From Clostridium_F caseinilyticum (GTDB taxonomy: Bacteria; Bacillota; Clostridia; Clostridiales; Clostridiaceae), in the NCBI RefSeq assembly GCF_046127645.1, contig NZ_CP175919.1: a stretch of 64,000 bases of DNA, one strand, 5' to 3'. Numbering within the stretch: position 1 is the stretch's first letter; every line of letters begins with the position of its first letter. Shown one piece after another: positions 1 to 8,570 of this stretch. Made by a program: the position numbers and the translations under genes. The notes beneath the pieces are model-generated. The model saw only the letters and a list, made by a program, of their open reading frames with translations, did no database searches and was not told the DNA's origin.

Positions 1-1528
1 TTTTACCGCTGCCACTTTCCCCTACTATTAAAAGGTGATGCAATTTTTGTTTTAACTCCTGACATTGATATACTGCTAAGTTATTTATAATAGTTCCAAT
101 TATACTTATAGATTTTTCTGTACCTGCGAACTTAAAAATATGTTTAATAAGTTCTTTTAGTTCCTCTTTTGTTATTGGATCCACTTGTAAAACATCTGCA
201 TTATTTCGGCCATCACTTTTTATATTCTCATTTATTTCTTTTGAAGATATGCAGCCGTTATTTTCTATAAAAATCAATTCTCCATTTCTTTCTATAAACT
301 TAACACCACCATAAATTTCTTCATTCTCTAAAGCAAAATATTTATTTATCCATCCCTTTAATCTATTTAAATCTTCCACTCTTCCACTAAACACAAGATC
401 CATTGTTCCAAGAAAGTTTTTAAATGACTTAACATCATCAAATACAGTACTTATTCCTGTTCTTTCAATTGTATCTCCAGTAACACTTTTAAGTACTATA
501 CTTACTCCTTCCGTTTCATCATCTATAAATTTAATCCTGGTTGCCTTTAATAATTTAAAGTCTGCAATATACTTTTTAGTTTCAATTACTTCATCTGCTT
601 TTTCTTTAAACATTATTTTATATATTCCGCCTGTATCCTGCTGCAGTTCATACTTATTTTTTATATCCAAAGATCTATCAAAGGCATCTAATAAATCTTT
701 TTTATTATGGCCAACCTCTATCCAATCAGTAACATCCTTGTTATCCCCCAAAGATTTCAATCCTGGAAGATTTATAAACTTAAATTCTCTAGCATATTTT
801 TTAAATTCATTATAAACATTCCACTTATATTGCTCCCCAGCTTGTCCAGTATCTCCTATTACATAGATTCTCATTCTATTATTTTTTAGGATGTCTAATT
901 CTTTACACCCTTTTAAACTTGTGGCCACATAGCCTTTGTTTTTAAATATAGAATTTATTGTGTTAGCGTCTTTTTCACCCTCATCTATAATCAATACATC
1001 ATCATTCTTTATAGCACTTAAAGCATTATATAGGTTATACGGAAGTTCATCAGCTCCTCTTTTAGCAATTACTTTTTCACCTTCCAAATGATAATATGAA
1101 AGTTGTTTTTTGCCTTCTCCGTTCGCAAATTTAGCTTTAAAATATACTATTTCATTTCTTTCGTTCACAAATTTAAATATTCCTAAAAGTTTTTGACCTT
1201 GCCTAAATTTACTTAATTCCCAATCTACATAGTCTTTTACTTTTTCCTCCTGAAGTTCTTTTTCTGTTTTCTCAACTTCAATTCCTAAATATTCCCTGGC
1301 TTCTGTGTAATTCAATTTTTTATATTTCATTATAAAATCAATAGAATCTCCACATTCCGAACAGCCAAAGCACTTAAAAAAATCTTTATTGGTGTCTGGA
1401 TTAAATTTAACCCTTAGGGAAGGTGTTTTTTCTGAATGGAAAGGGCACTTTATGTACCCTTGTCTGTTAAATTTTTCTCCTGTTTCATTTTCTATTAGAT
1501 CTCTTAAGTCTATATCCTGCAATTCCAC
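1..1528 (-). CDS. Phage DNA primase-helicase (3' end outside window)
   Basis: Begins with GTG after a strong ribosome site (GGAGGAGGTGAG) and stays open to the window edge, giving 509 visible residues. A CHC2-type zinc finger sits at the N-terminus (C28, H31, C53, C56). A Toprim segment carries EGEKDA near residue 183. The last visible residues form a Walker A motif, GESGSGK at 503-509, so a helicase or ATPase domain follows outside the window. This order (zinc finger, Toprim, P-loop) is that of fused phage primase-helicases, which prime and unwind at the replication fork. It is the last visible gene of the minus-strand replication module and lies just downstream of the ERCC4 nuclease. GTG is chosen because no upstream ATG is in frame near the ribosome site. 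Confidence 0.88.
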   Translation of the reverse strand, partial: MELQDIDLRDLIENETGEKFNRQGYIKCPFHSEKTPSLRVKFNPDTNKDFFKCFGCSECGDSIDFIMKYKKLNYTEAREYLGIEVEKTEKELQEEKVKDYVDWELSKFRQGQKLLGIFKFVNERNEIVYFKAKFANGEGKKQLSYYHLEGEKVIAKRGADELPYNLYNALSAIKNDDVLIIDEGEKDANTINSIFKNKGYVATSLKGCKELDILKNNRMRIYVIGDTGQAGEQYKWNVYNEFKKYAREFKFINLPGLKSLGDNKDVTDWIEVGHNKKDLLDAFDRSLDIKNKYELQQDTGGIYKIMFKEKADEVIETKKYIADFKLLKATRIKFIDDETEGVSIVLKSVTGDTIERTGISTVFDDVKSFKNFLGTMDLVFSGRVEDLNRLKGWINKYFALENEEIYGGVKFIERNGELIFIENNGCISSKEINENIKSDGRNNADVLQVDPITKEELKELIKHIFKFAGTEKSISIIGTIINNLAVYQCQELKQKLHHLLIVGESGSGK

Positions 1529-1560
1529 CTTCTCACCTCCTCCTTTTGTTAAAGCTCTTA

Positions 1561-2145
1561 TTACTCATTTTCTACCGCTGGACCTATATCTGTGTTTAAC
1601 TCTTTTAGATAATTTCTAACACTATAATAAAGTTTTCTATATATCTCAAATGCTGTATCTTTATTGCTTGTAAAAATAGTGTCATGTAAATATAAATCCT
1701 GTATACTTGATAGTCTTCCTAAGAAAGCTTTAGGTGTATATAGACTTCTATAATTTCCTTTCTTTATATTCTCCATACCATTCTTATCCTCTATTATTAG
1801 ATACATTTTAATTCCTTTATTTTTTGACCTTTGAAGTTCTCTTATAAGTCTTATATCATCATGTGTATCTGTTTTTTCTGCTAAATTTCCAGCAAGTTCA
1901 TCAACACTATTTTTTCTTTCAACTGCTACCGGGAAATATATATCCCTATATATCCCCATTTCAGGGCACTTAGTAATAATAGCTGTATAATCTCCCTCAT
2001 CTATCTTTTTCTTTTTATATTTAACTTTCTTTTCATCAAAATAATTTAGTATATGTTTATTTTTTTGCTCTCTTGTGTCATATAAAATCATAAAATTTTC
2101 TTTAAGAAGTTTTTTAATTTCTGTATCTGTAAATTTATAATACAT
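1561..2145 (-). CDS. ERCC4-domain nuclease, phage type
   Basis: A 194-residue protein with the ERCC4/XPF nuclease core: ILYDTREQ near residue 20 and the VERK motif near residue 74, followed by a conserved acidic position (SVDEL). In the family these residues bind the catalytic metal. Single-domain phage versions are believed to act in recombination or replication on branched or flapped DNA. A good ribosome site (AGGAGGA) precedes the ATG. It sits between the small phage genes and the primase-helicase, so it is part of the same transcript. Function is inferred from the motif; the substrate is unknown. Confidence 0.8.
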   Translation of the reverse strand: MYYKFTDTEIKKLLKENFMILYDTREQKNKHILNYFDEKKVKYKKKKIDEGDYTAIITKCPEMGIYRDIYFPVAVERKNSVDELAGNLAEKTDTHDDIRLIRELQRSKNKGIKMYLIIEDKNGMENIKKGNYRSLYTPKAFLGRLSSIQDLYLHDTIFTSNKDTAFEIYRKLYYSVRNYLKELNTDIGPAVENE

Positions 2146-2212
2146 TCTTATCCTCCTGCCTTGATTATTTTGTTAATATCTTTGAAATACGTCTCCTACA
2201 AAGAATTGAGTT

Positions 2213-2374
2213 CTAAGTACAATTGTGTTTTTCTTTAAATAATTTTTCTTGTATTTTAATTGACATTTTTAAAAATGAATCTTTATTCAAGAGTTCTGGT
2301 GGTATTCCATAATAACTAAAAATTTTTTGTTGTATTTTATCTTGTACTTCAGTTTGATGTTCTATATAAATCAC
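2213..2374 (-). CDS. Small hypothetical phage protein
   Basis: A 53-residue reading frame absent from longer-ORF lists. It reads VIYIEHQTEV at the start and contains KIQQKIFSYYGIPPEL. The GTG overlaps the only ribosome-binding sequence (AAGGAGTG), which is too close for normal initiation, so the true start is uncertain; it could be a remnant. The SYYGIP stretch loosely resembles phage portal C-termini, but this is too weak to assign a function. Codon usage looks coding and it lies in the replication operon direction. Confidence 0.35.
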   Translation of the reverse strand: MIYIEHQTEVQDKIQQKIFSYYGIPPELLNKDSFLKMSIKIQEKLFKEKHNCT

Positions 2375-2394
2375 TCCTTATTTGAAAGATGACA

Positions 2395-2586
2395 CTACTG
2401 TTTAATTAATTTTTCAATATGCCTACATTTGTATAATTGCTTTTCATCCCATACAAAGACATACTCACCATTCGCATAAAATTCTGGTGAAAGCAAGTCT
2501 TTGAATGAGTCTACACATTCCACATCTTCTATTTTTGCTCTTGATTTAACCCATTTATATTCTATTTTTGATAAGTACGTCTCCAT
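2395..2586 (-). CDS. Small hypothetical phage protein
   Basis: A 63-residue protein beginning METYLSK. The start is taken at the ATG eight codons inside the longest frame because GGAGG lies 7-8 bases upstream of it. It has two cysteines, several aromatic residues and the stretch YVFVWDEKQLY, with no domain I recognise. It sits in the prophage early operon between the ERCC4 nuclease region and ssb, separated from ssb by about 200 bases containing an inverted repeat. Confidence 0.6.
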   Translation of the reverse strand: METYLSKIEYKWVKSRAKIEDVECVDSFKDLLSPEFYANGEYVFVWDEKQLYKCRHIEKLIKQ

Positions 2587-2658
2587 AAAATAACCTCCAT
2601 TTAGATACATTTAATTTCATATTATGAATAATTTATATATTTTTTATTAATAATAACT

Positions 2659-2740
2659 ATAAACAAGAGAGAAAAATTATAAATAAAATATAAAGTCTTT
2701 TGTTGTGCTATTAAGTTTTGTGATTTCTCTCTTGTTTATC
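2659..2740. repeat. 16-bp perfect inverted repeat, 50-base spacer
   Basis: ATAAACAAGAGAGAAA at 2659-2674 is exactly complementary to TTTCTCTCTTGTTTAT at 2725-2740. It lies in the gap between ssb and the downstream 63-residue gene on the minus strand. There is no T-run immediately after either arm, so it is not a standard terminator. It could be a processing site, a binding site or a long-loop RNA hairpin. Confidence 0.6.
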
Positions 2741-2787
2741 TGTTACAATAATTTCATATTCCGTCTATAATCTAAATTTTTATGAAT

Positions 2788-3195
2788 CTAGAACGGAATA
2801 TCTCCATCATCCACGGGTGTTAATTCCTCGTAGTTAGTAGATGATTCGTTAGATTGATTTTCATTAATCTTTGATCCTTTATCCTGTAAAAACTCAAAAT
2901 CTTCTATTACTATATCTGTGCTCCATCTGTTGTTACCTTCTTTGTCAGCATACTTATTTATTTGAAGCCTTCCACTAAGGCCAAACCTATGTCCCTTTTG
3001 AACATAATTTGCTATTGCTTCAGCTCTTTTCCCAAAACACACACAAGGGATAAAATCTGCTTCCTGTGGCTTGGACTTGTCAAATTGCGGTCTGTTTACC
3101 GCTAATGTAAATTTTGTTACTGCTGTTCCTGTTCCAGGAGCAAAAGTTAACTCTGGATCTTTAGTTAATCTCCCAACAAGTTGTATTTTATTCAT
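2788..3195 (-). CDS. ssb: Single-stranded DNA-binding protein (phage copy)
   Basis: A 135-residue SSB. It starts MNKIQLVGRLTKDPEL, the typical first strand of the OB fold, has GRLQINKY in the DNA-binding core, and ends in the acidic tip DDGDIPF that recruits partner proteins. Between them lies a short Asn/Ser-rich linker. SSB coats single-stranded DNA during replication and RecT-mediated annealing. It lies four bases after the HD-domain gene and shares the prophage early transcript. The host would be expected to have its own ssb elsewhere; this copy belongs to the phage module. Confidence 0.95.
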   Translation of the reverse strand: MNKIQLVGRLTKDPELTFAPGTGTAVTKFTLAVNRPQFDKSKPQEADFIPCVCFGKRAEAIANYVQKGHRFGLSGRLQINKYADKEGNNRWSTDIVIEDFEFLQDKGSKINENQSNESSTNYEELTPVDDGDIPF

Positions 3196-3198
3196 CCG

Positions 3199-3825
3199 TT
3201 ACACCCCTTTGATTTTCATTTGCTTTTTATCTTCACCAGGTTCAAAATGTTCTTCTAATATATAACCAGACTCTAAATCTGCAGTATTAAGAGCAACTGC
3301 TGCATTGCATATATTCCAAGCGGCACTAACATTATTTAAGTTTTCTTTTGGTTCATAGCCTCCCATGTGCCACCTTATCATTAGCACTTCATCTTTCGTT
3401 AAGGGTATAAGTTGCTGAAGAATAATAACGCTTTTCTCTCCATGACCTATAGGCAATGAATCATTAACTCCATAAGCTGGCATTTTAATCCACTTGGGCT
3501 TTTCCCCTGCAGCTGCTATATTTACATTTTTATCATATACAGTATAAAAATTAATCTTGCATGTATCATGTAACAATGCAACAATTTTCATTGTGTCTTC
3601 ACTTAATCCAAAATCAAATTTTTTATTTTTCTCCTTAAATAACTCGTAAACATTTAGGCTATGCTCTGCTAATCCACCCTGATAATTTCCATGAAATCTA
3701 GTAGAAGCAGGAGCGACAAAGAAGTCGCTTTCTTCCAGATATTTAATAACTCTATCTATTCCCTTTCTCTCTACACTACTTAAAAGATTAATTATTCTTT
3801 CTTTAACCTCAAAAATATCTTTCAT
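3199..3825 (-). CDS. HD-domain phosphohydrolase, phage type
   Basis: A 208-residue protein with the HD signature: a histidine in AEHSLNVYELF (near residue 54) and the HD pair in ALLHDTCKI (near residue 88). These residues bind the divalent metal in HD phosphohydrolases, which act on nucleotides or nucleic acid ends. This form is common in clostridial and bacillary phage replication modules, placed between an MBL-fold protein and ssb as here. The substrate is not known. The start has a good ribosome site (AGGAGAG). It lies 13 bases after the MBL gene. Confidence 0.75.
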   Translation of the reverse strand: MKDIFEVKERIINLLSSVERKGIDRVIKYLEESDFFVAPASTRFHGNYQGGLAEHSLNVYELFKEKNKKFDFGLSEDTMKIVALLHDTCKINFYTVYDKNVNIAAAGEKPKWIKMPAYGVNDSLPIGHGEKSVIILQQLIPLTKDEVLMIRWHMGGYEPKENLNNVSAAWNICNAAVALNTADLESGYILEEHFEPGEDKKQMKIKGV

Positions 3826-3838
3826 TTTTTCTACTCTC

Positions 3839-4552
3839 CTAACTTATTTCTAATCCTGGCACTGCAACATAAGTCGGTACACCAGTTAAACTTTCTATCT
3901 CTTTTTTAAATTCTTCTGGATTTCCATTATTCTCACTTAAATGAATTAAAGTAATGGTTTTTGTGTTAGATAAATCCCAAGCTTTTAAAGTTTCCTTCAA
4001 TGTTTCTAAACTCATATGGGATTTAAAAGTTCTTGTTTGATATGGTTCTAAGTCTTCCATATACTTTTCTGAATAGTTGCACTCGATAAGAATATGGTCC
4101 ACATTTTTAAACTTATACTTTAGGTAATACGTATCTGTTGCAAATAATATTTTACCGAGCTGTGGATGCTGTATTAAATATCCTAGATTTTCACATTCTG
4201 ACCCATCTGAATCTGTATGTTGACAATTAAAGGCTAGAATTGTGAAATTACCTATTGAAAATTTATCTTTATTTTGAACTATCCTTACTTTTCTATTTGC
4301 TTTACAACTGTATTTCTCTACTAATTCTAATGGTGCATATATCTTTGTTATACTATCTAAAACTTTTTTAAAACTTTTACAGTGATCTGAATGTTTATGG
4401 CTTATTAAACAACCTTTAACCCCTTTAATACTATAATTTAAGCCCTTTAGTATATTTCTCCAATCAATTCCACACTCAAGCAAGAGTTTTTCTTCTCCTG
4501 CTTGAATAATGTAACAATTTCCTCTGGATCCACTAGCTAATACTTTAATCAT
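3839..4552 (-). CDS. MBL-fold metallohydrolase, phage type
   Basis: A 237-residue metallo-beta-lactamase-fold protein. The metal-binding HxHxDH motif is clear in SHKHSDHCK near residue 52, with further likely ligands at NCQHTDSD and FATDTYY. It begins KVLASGSRGNCYII, as in the YycJ/exonuclease-like branch of the fold. The start overlaps the recT stop in TAATG, so the two genes are translationally coupled. Position next to recT and an SbcC-like ATPase suggests a nucleic-acid role (for instance a nuclease feeding RecT), but that is inference. Confidence 0.78.
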   Translation of the reverse strand: MIKVLASGSRGNCYIIQAGEEKLLLECGIDWRNILKGLNYSIKGVKGCLISHKHSDHCKSFKKVLDSITKIYAPLELVEKYSCKANRKVRIVQNKDKFSIGNFTILAFNCQHTDSDGSECENLGYLIQHPQLGKILFATDTYYLKYKFKNVDHILIECNYSEKYMEDLEPYQTRTFKSHMSLETLKETLKAWDLSNTKTITLIHLSENNGNPEEFKKEIESLTGVPTYVAVPGLEIS

Positions 4553-5487
4553 TAGTACGGATTATCCTCACTTTCTTCTTTGCTTGCTATTTCAGCTTCA
4601 ACAACTTCATTTTTTTCTTTATTATTGTTTTTATTTTCCACTGGTGTTGTCTCTTCCATATCAATAACTTCTTTATTGGCTTCCTGTTTTATCTCTTCCT
4701 TAATTTCTTCAAAATCAACATCTTTTGCATTTTGAGGGTTGTCTACATAATCAATATTTTCATCTAAACCACTATCTTTATTTACAATTCCTTCTTTTAT
4801 TACCGCTTGATCTGCTTTAATTCCCGTTTGCATTTCTATGCTTAAGATGCCCCATTTTTTAATCATATCCTTAAGTACAGTTTTCTTGGCCATAAAATCA
4901 AAATCAGCCTTCCAAGGACCACTACTAAAGGTTTTTGAATATTTCTTAGCATGGCTTAATACATCTTCTTTTCTCCAATAAACAACCTTTTCAAATCCAT
5001 TTGTAAGTCTAAAAAATCCAGCATACCCTATAACATCATCACTTTCTTTATTTTCAAAATTGAATTCTAATTCTTCTGTAAGTGGATTCCATGACTTCAA
5101 TTGACCTTTATATACTTCAACTACATTTATATTTTTATATTGTGAAGTTCTTAAAGCCAACTGAACATACCCTCTATAACCAAGTTGAAATTGTGCTTTC
5201 TTAATCCATTTCCCAGTCTTTTTATCTTTACAGTTATAAGGTACTACATAAGCAAACCCTATATTGGGGTCTATTGGTAAATCCAATGTAGCTGCAACAA
5301 CCGCAGAACTAATAACTGTCATTGGCTCACATTCTTTTAAGGTAGGACTATTTGAAACATTTATCATTGAGCTTACAAACCCAGGTGTTTTCTTCCCCAA
5401 GATTTCATTAAGTCTTTCCTTTATTTGAATTCCTTTACTACTCTCTAAAATTGATTTTACATTCTCTGCTTTTGCTAATTGGCCCAT
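4552..5487 (-). CDS. recT: RecT family single-strand annealing recombinase
   Basis: A 311-residue RecT homologue. The N-terminal and central part matches the family (TLKECEPMTV, AATLDLPIDPN, FQLGYRGYVQLALRT), where the protein binds single-stranded DNA and anneals complementary strands. The C-terminal 70 residues are acidic and low in complexity (rich in Glu, Asn and Lys), probably a disordered tail. It sits two bases after the SbcC-like ATPase gene and overlaps the MBL gene. No RecE-type exonuclease is visible in this window, so the nuclease partner is unclear. Confidence 0.93.
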   Translation of the reverse strand: MGQLAKAENVKSILESSKGIQIKERLNEILGKKTPGFVSSMINVSNSPTLKECEPMTVISSAVVAATLDLPIDPNIGFAYVVPYNCKDKKTGKWIKKAQFQLGYRGYVQLALRTSQYKNINVVEVYKGQLKSWNPLTEELEFNFENKESDDVIGYAGFFRLTNGFEKVVYWRKEDVLSHAKKYSKTFSSGPWKADFDFMAKKTVLKDMIKKWGILSIEMQTGIKADQAVIKEGIVNKDSGLDENIDYVDNPQNAKDVDFEEIKEEIKQEANKEVIDMEETTPVENKNNNKEKNEVVEAEIASKEESEDNPY

Positions 5488-5488
5488 A

Positions 5489-7423
5489 CTAAATTACCTC
5501 CACTTTCATTTTTTTATCTTTACTAACAATTAGATTAATAACTTGACTTTCTACTGGAATAATTTTATTTGTACTTTCACGGTTGTCTATAAAAATTGGA
5601 GCTTGTACACCATAGTGGTTGCATAAAGTATTTATAATATCTAACCCTGCGTTAATTCTTGCGGCACTATTTAAATTACTGCTATATGGCACCCCGTTTA
5701 TACAAGGCTCGCATGTTTCCTCTAAGCCGCCATTAATTTGATTTTTAAACATTTTAAATTTTACATACTTAAATTTAGAATTTACCTTTTCTTCTAATAG
5801 CTCAACTTTAGTTCTTATAAACTCTTCTGAAAGAATTTCTAACCCTTCAAGCTCTGCAATTTTTTCACTTAGTTTTATTTCTTCCTTTTCAAGCTCCCTT
5901 ATTCTTTCTTTAGCCTTTTCATTTACTTCTTTATGCGCTAGTTGCTTGTCCAATTCTCTAAGTTGCTCTTGTAGTTCTTCCTTCTTATTGTTTAATTCTG
6001 CAGTATCTTCTTTCTTATAAGACTGAATTTGACTTTCAAGACTATAAATTTCTTGTTTTATATATTTAATTTCTTCTGGATCCTCTATTTCTGTTTTAAA
6101 ACTATTTAATTTGCCTTGAAGTGTCTCCAAAGATTTTTTAGTTGCTGTTAACATATTTTCTTCATCTTCTATTTTCTTATTTAAACTCTCATTTTTACTT
6201 TTTAATTCTTCTATCTTAGTTGCAACCGCTTTACCTTCTTTTATGTTTCCTTTTAACTTTTCAGCTTTATCTGAATTAAAATTACCTTCTAATTCTTCCC
6301 TTTTAGCTTCAATATCACTTGTTTCAAATTTTCTTTTGCATGTTGGGCATGTACAAGCTGCTTCATCAAACACAAATTTAGAATTTTTAATCTCCTTATA
6401 TGCATTTAATAAGTTATTTCTTTTTAAAAGTGTATTATCTATATGATCCTGATTTCTTTTTACTTCTCCTTTAAATTCATCTATAGTCATATTTAAATGT
6501 CTTATACTTACTTCTGTACTTCTTATATTCCCTTCCAGTTCCATTTTGGGTTTATTCATATTTACCTTAAATTTATATTCAGCCTCTGTTAACTCTTGTT
6601 TCTTCTCTATTAGTGCCGCCTTTAGCTTAAATAATCCTTCATTGGCTTTACTTTTATCCTGGAGTTGCGCATCTATATTTTTAATTCCAGCTACAAATCC
6701 TTTTCTTTGAAAATCTAATCCATCAAAATCAAATTCTTGGATTGAATTATTTACTTCGTCTATTCTTGAAGGTATCTGCATCCTGTCTTTTTTTAGTTGA
6801 TTTATTTTACTTCTATTGGCTTTCATAAAGTCATTCAAAGACTTGTCCTCTAAATGTATTTTTAGTGGCTCTAAGTCCTTTTTGGAATCAAGTACAACCT
6901 TGTTATCTAAATCTCCAACAATCTCTGTTATAATAGCTCTCCTGTCCTTCCATGGTAAGCTAGCAAAATATTGTGGGTTAGTTATTAATTTAAATAGCTT
7001 TTCATCTGATAACTCAGATATAAATTGTTTATATTCTCCCACTTTTTTAGGCACTTCATTAACGTAATACTTACTCTCATAACCCTTAAATTCTGTTTTT
7101 GCAGTTCCTCTAACTTTACTGTATTTTTCTTTGTATACTCTCTTTAAAACCACTTCCTTACCATCAATGTCTAATATTGCCTCTATAACTGTTTCTAAGT
7201 TATTGATTGGGTTATTGTTTTCATCTAATGGCTGTACATCAAACTTAGTTGAATCCTTACTATCTTTATCAAATAACAAAAATGTAAATGAATCCTGAAT
7301 AGTAGTTTTCCCTGTTCCATTTTCCCCAAATATGTTTGTTACCTTGCCAAAATCTATAGTTGAATCTTTTATGCCCTTAAAGTTTTTCAGGCTCAAATTT
7401 TTTAAAAAAATTGAATTTACCAT
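5489..7423 (-). CDS. SbcC/Rad50-like AAA ATPase, phage recombination
   Basis: A 644-residue SMC-like ATPase. Walker A is GENGTGKTT at residues 33-41. A long coiled coil (about 200-330 and 370-530) surrounds a Rad50-type zinc-hook CPTC near residue 358. The C-terminus has LNSAARINAGLDI followed by APIFIDNRES, which fits the signature and Walker B region. It is about half the length of bacterial SbcC, so the coiled coil is short. In cells Rad50/SbcC works with an SbcD/Mre11 nuclease, but no such gene is seen beside it; recT and the MBL gene follow directly. It likely prepares ends for RecT. Confidence 0.85.
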   Translation of the reverse strand: MVNSIFLKNLSLKNFKGIKDSTIDFGKVTNIFGENGTGKTTIQDSFTFLLFDKDSKDSTKFDVQPLDENNNPINNLETVIEAILDIDGKEVVLKRVYKEKYSKVRGTAKTEFKGYESKYYVNEVPKKVGEYKQFISELSDEKLFKLITNPQYFASLPWKDRRAIITEIVGDLDNKVVLDSKKDLEPLKIHLEDKSLNDFMKANRSKINQLKKDRMQIPSRIDEVNNSIQEFDFDGLDFQRKGFVAGIKNIDAQLQDKSKANEGLFKLKAALIEKKQELTEAEYKFKVNMNKPKMELEGNIRSTEVSIRHLNMTIDEFKGEVKRNQDHIDNTLLKRNNLLNAYKEIKNSKFVFDEAACTCPTCKRKFETSDIEAKREELEGNFNSDKAEKLKGNIKEGKAVATKIEELKSKNESLNKKIEDEENMLTATKKSLETLQGKLNSFKTEIEDPEEIKYIKQEIYSLESQIQSYKKEDTAELNNKKEELQEQLRELDKQLAHKEVNEKAKERIRELEKEEIKLSEKIAELEGLEILSEEFIRTKVELLEEKVNSKFKYVKFKMFKNQINGGLEETCEPCINGVPYSSNLNSAARINAGLDIINTLCNHYGVQAPIFIDNRESTNKIIPVESQVINLIVSKDKKMKVEVI

Positions 7424-7425
7424 TA

Positions 7426-7578
7426 TTATTTTCTCCCTTTAAGTTCTCTATTGTATTTTCTTAATTGTTCTATCTTTGCATTATTACAATTAATACGTTT
7501 TTCTAATTGTTTGTTAATTATTTTTAAGGTCAAAATATCTCTTTCATGGAGTTTTATATACTGATTATTACTTTTCAT
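7426..7578 (-). CDS. Small coiled-coil phage protein
   Basis: A 50-residue frame starting MKSNNQYIKLHERDIL and rich in Lys, Asn, Leu and Ile, so probably a single amphipathic helix or coiled coil. Its ATG overlaps the stop of the upstream gene in ATGA, and it ends two bases before the SbcC-like ATPase start. Both contacts indicate translational coupling. A ribosome site (GGAGGG) precedes it. No known family. Confidence 0.6.
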   Translation of the reverse strand: MKSNNQYIKLHERDILTLKIINKQLEKRINCNNAKIEQLRKYNRELKGRK

Positions 7579-7934
7579 TTTATTCCCTCCATGCTTTCCA
7601 ATTCATCTGATATTCCCAATCTGTTTTTTAAATTTTTATTTTCAAATTCAAGCCCCTTTATTCTTTCAAATTGTTTTCTTATAACTTCATTATTATCTTC
7701 ACAAGTTTCTTCAAGCTCTTTTATATACTTTTTAAACCTGGTTGTTTCTTTATTACAGTTTAAAACTAGGTTTATAGGTTTCTCTTCTTTTAGATCTTCT
7801 ATAAAATCTAATACATCATTTAATTCTCTTAAAAAATGTTTATTATAATTTTCATCTATACTTCCTTTGCGTGTGTCAAATCCCATATGATAATTTATTA
7901 AGGCTGTTATATATCCTGTTATTGCTTGTTTCAT
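7575..7934 (-). CDS. Hypothetical phage protein, C-terminal coiled coil
   Basis: A 119-residue protein. The N-terminal 50 residues include GYITALINYHMGFDTRKGSI. The C-terminal half is charged and helical (RFKKYIKELEETCED and ERIKGLEFENKNLKNR), a likely coiled coil. It is the first gene of a coupled set with the 50-residue protein and the SbcC-like ATPase. Function unknown; such proteins are common in early regions of Firmicute phages. Confidence 0.65.
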   Translation of the reverse strand: MKQAITGYITALINYHMGFDTRKGSIDENYNKHFLRELNDVLDFIEDLKEEKPINLVLNCNKETTRFKKYIKELEETCEDNNEVIRKQFERIKGLEFENKNLKNRLGISDELESMEGIK

Positions 7935-7983
7935 CTTTACAAATCCTCCAATCTCATTTAAAATTTAAGTACTGTATTTTAAC

Positions 7984-8247
7984 TTAATTGTTCGGCTCCT
8001 GGCATGGAGCTGTTTTTTTAAATTTATTTATTATTTGGCACACAGAGCTTTCAGTGCTGCAATATATTTCTGCAATTTCCTGAAGTGATAAAAACCCTCT
8101 TAATTTAACCATGTCTTCTAAATCTTCTTTAGACTTTTTTCTATTTTTAGCAAACTTACCTTTGTCGTAAAGTTCTACAGCCTGTTCTCTGGTGCATGGC
8201 TTTTCTCTTAATATTGCTATTAACAATACGCACCAGTTTTTATCCAT
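7984..8247 (-). CDS. Putative HTH protein of phage early region
   Basis: An 87-residue protein beginning MDKNWCVLLIAIL. Its second half, FLSLQEIAEIYCSTESSVCQIINKF, has the look of a helix-turn-helix, so it may bind DNA. The ATG is preferred over a GTG three codons upstream because GGAGAGGTGG lies at proper distance from it. Four cysteines are present but not in a metal-binding pattern. It may regulate the module; the target is unknown. Confidence 0.6.
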   Translation of the reverse strand: MDKNWCVLLIAILREKPCTREQAVELYDKGKFAKNRKKSKEDLEDMVKLRGFLSLQEIAEIYCSTESSVCQIINKFKKTAPCQEPNN

Positions 8248-8328
8248 CTTTACCACCTCTCCAAACTATATTAATTAGCGATACAAGAACTGGTATTAAA
8301 AATATTGTTATTTTACTTTAGCCAATTT

Positions 8329-8463
8329 CTACACCACTCTTAATTTGTCGCTCATGTTTTTTATGATTAATTTATCTAGTTTTTGACTTACTTCTATTGT
8401 TCTTGTATCTGTTAATCCATATTGTTCTATAAATTTGTATAGTTTTTGTCTTAGTTCTTCCAT
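8329..8463 (-). CDS. Spo0E-like aspartyl-phosphate phosphatase, phage-borne
   Basis: A 44-residue protein preceded by AAAGGAGGT seven bases before the ATG. Its sequence contains EVSQKLDKLI, which matches the SQxLDxxI signature of the Spo0E family. In Bacillus these small helical-hairpin proteins remove the phosphate from Spo0A~P and delay sporulation. Length and motif position fit the family. It sits within the prophage early region between HTH genes. Whether this copy acts on host Spo0A is inference; the motif match is clear. Confidence 0.7.
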   Translation of the reverse strand: MEELRQKLYKFIEQYGLTDTRTIEVSQKLDKLIIKNMSDKLRVV

Positions 8464-8570
8464 GAATATACCTCCTTTTACTGCTTATGCTGATACAGGT
8501 TGTCTATTTTCTATGCTTAAAATTAATTTTTCCATGCTTTTACCTTCTATAAAATTTAAAGTTAATCACT

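Noticed and set aside
707..1619. Plus-strand frames opposite the primase-helicase
   Set aside because: They lie antisense to a gene with clear motifs, have no ribosome site and unusual composition.
8485..8535. A 16-codon frame after AGAAGG in the prophage
   Set aside because: Too short and with a weak ribosome site; kept only as a note between the HTH gene and the Spo0E-like gene.
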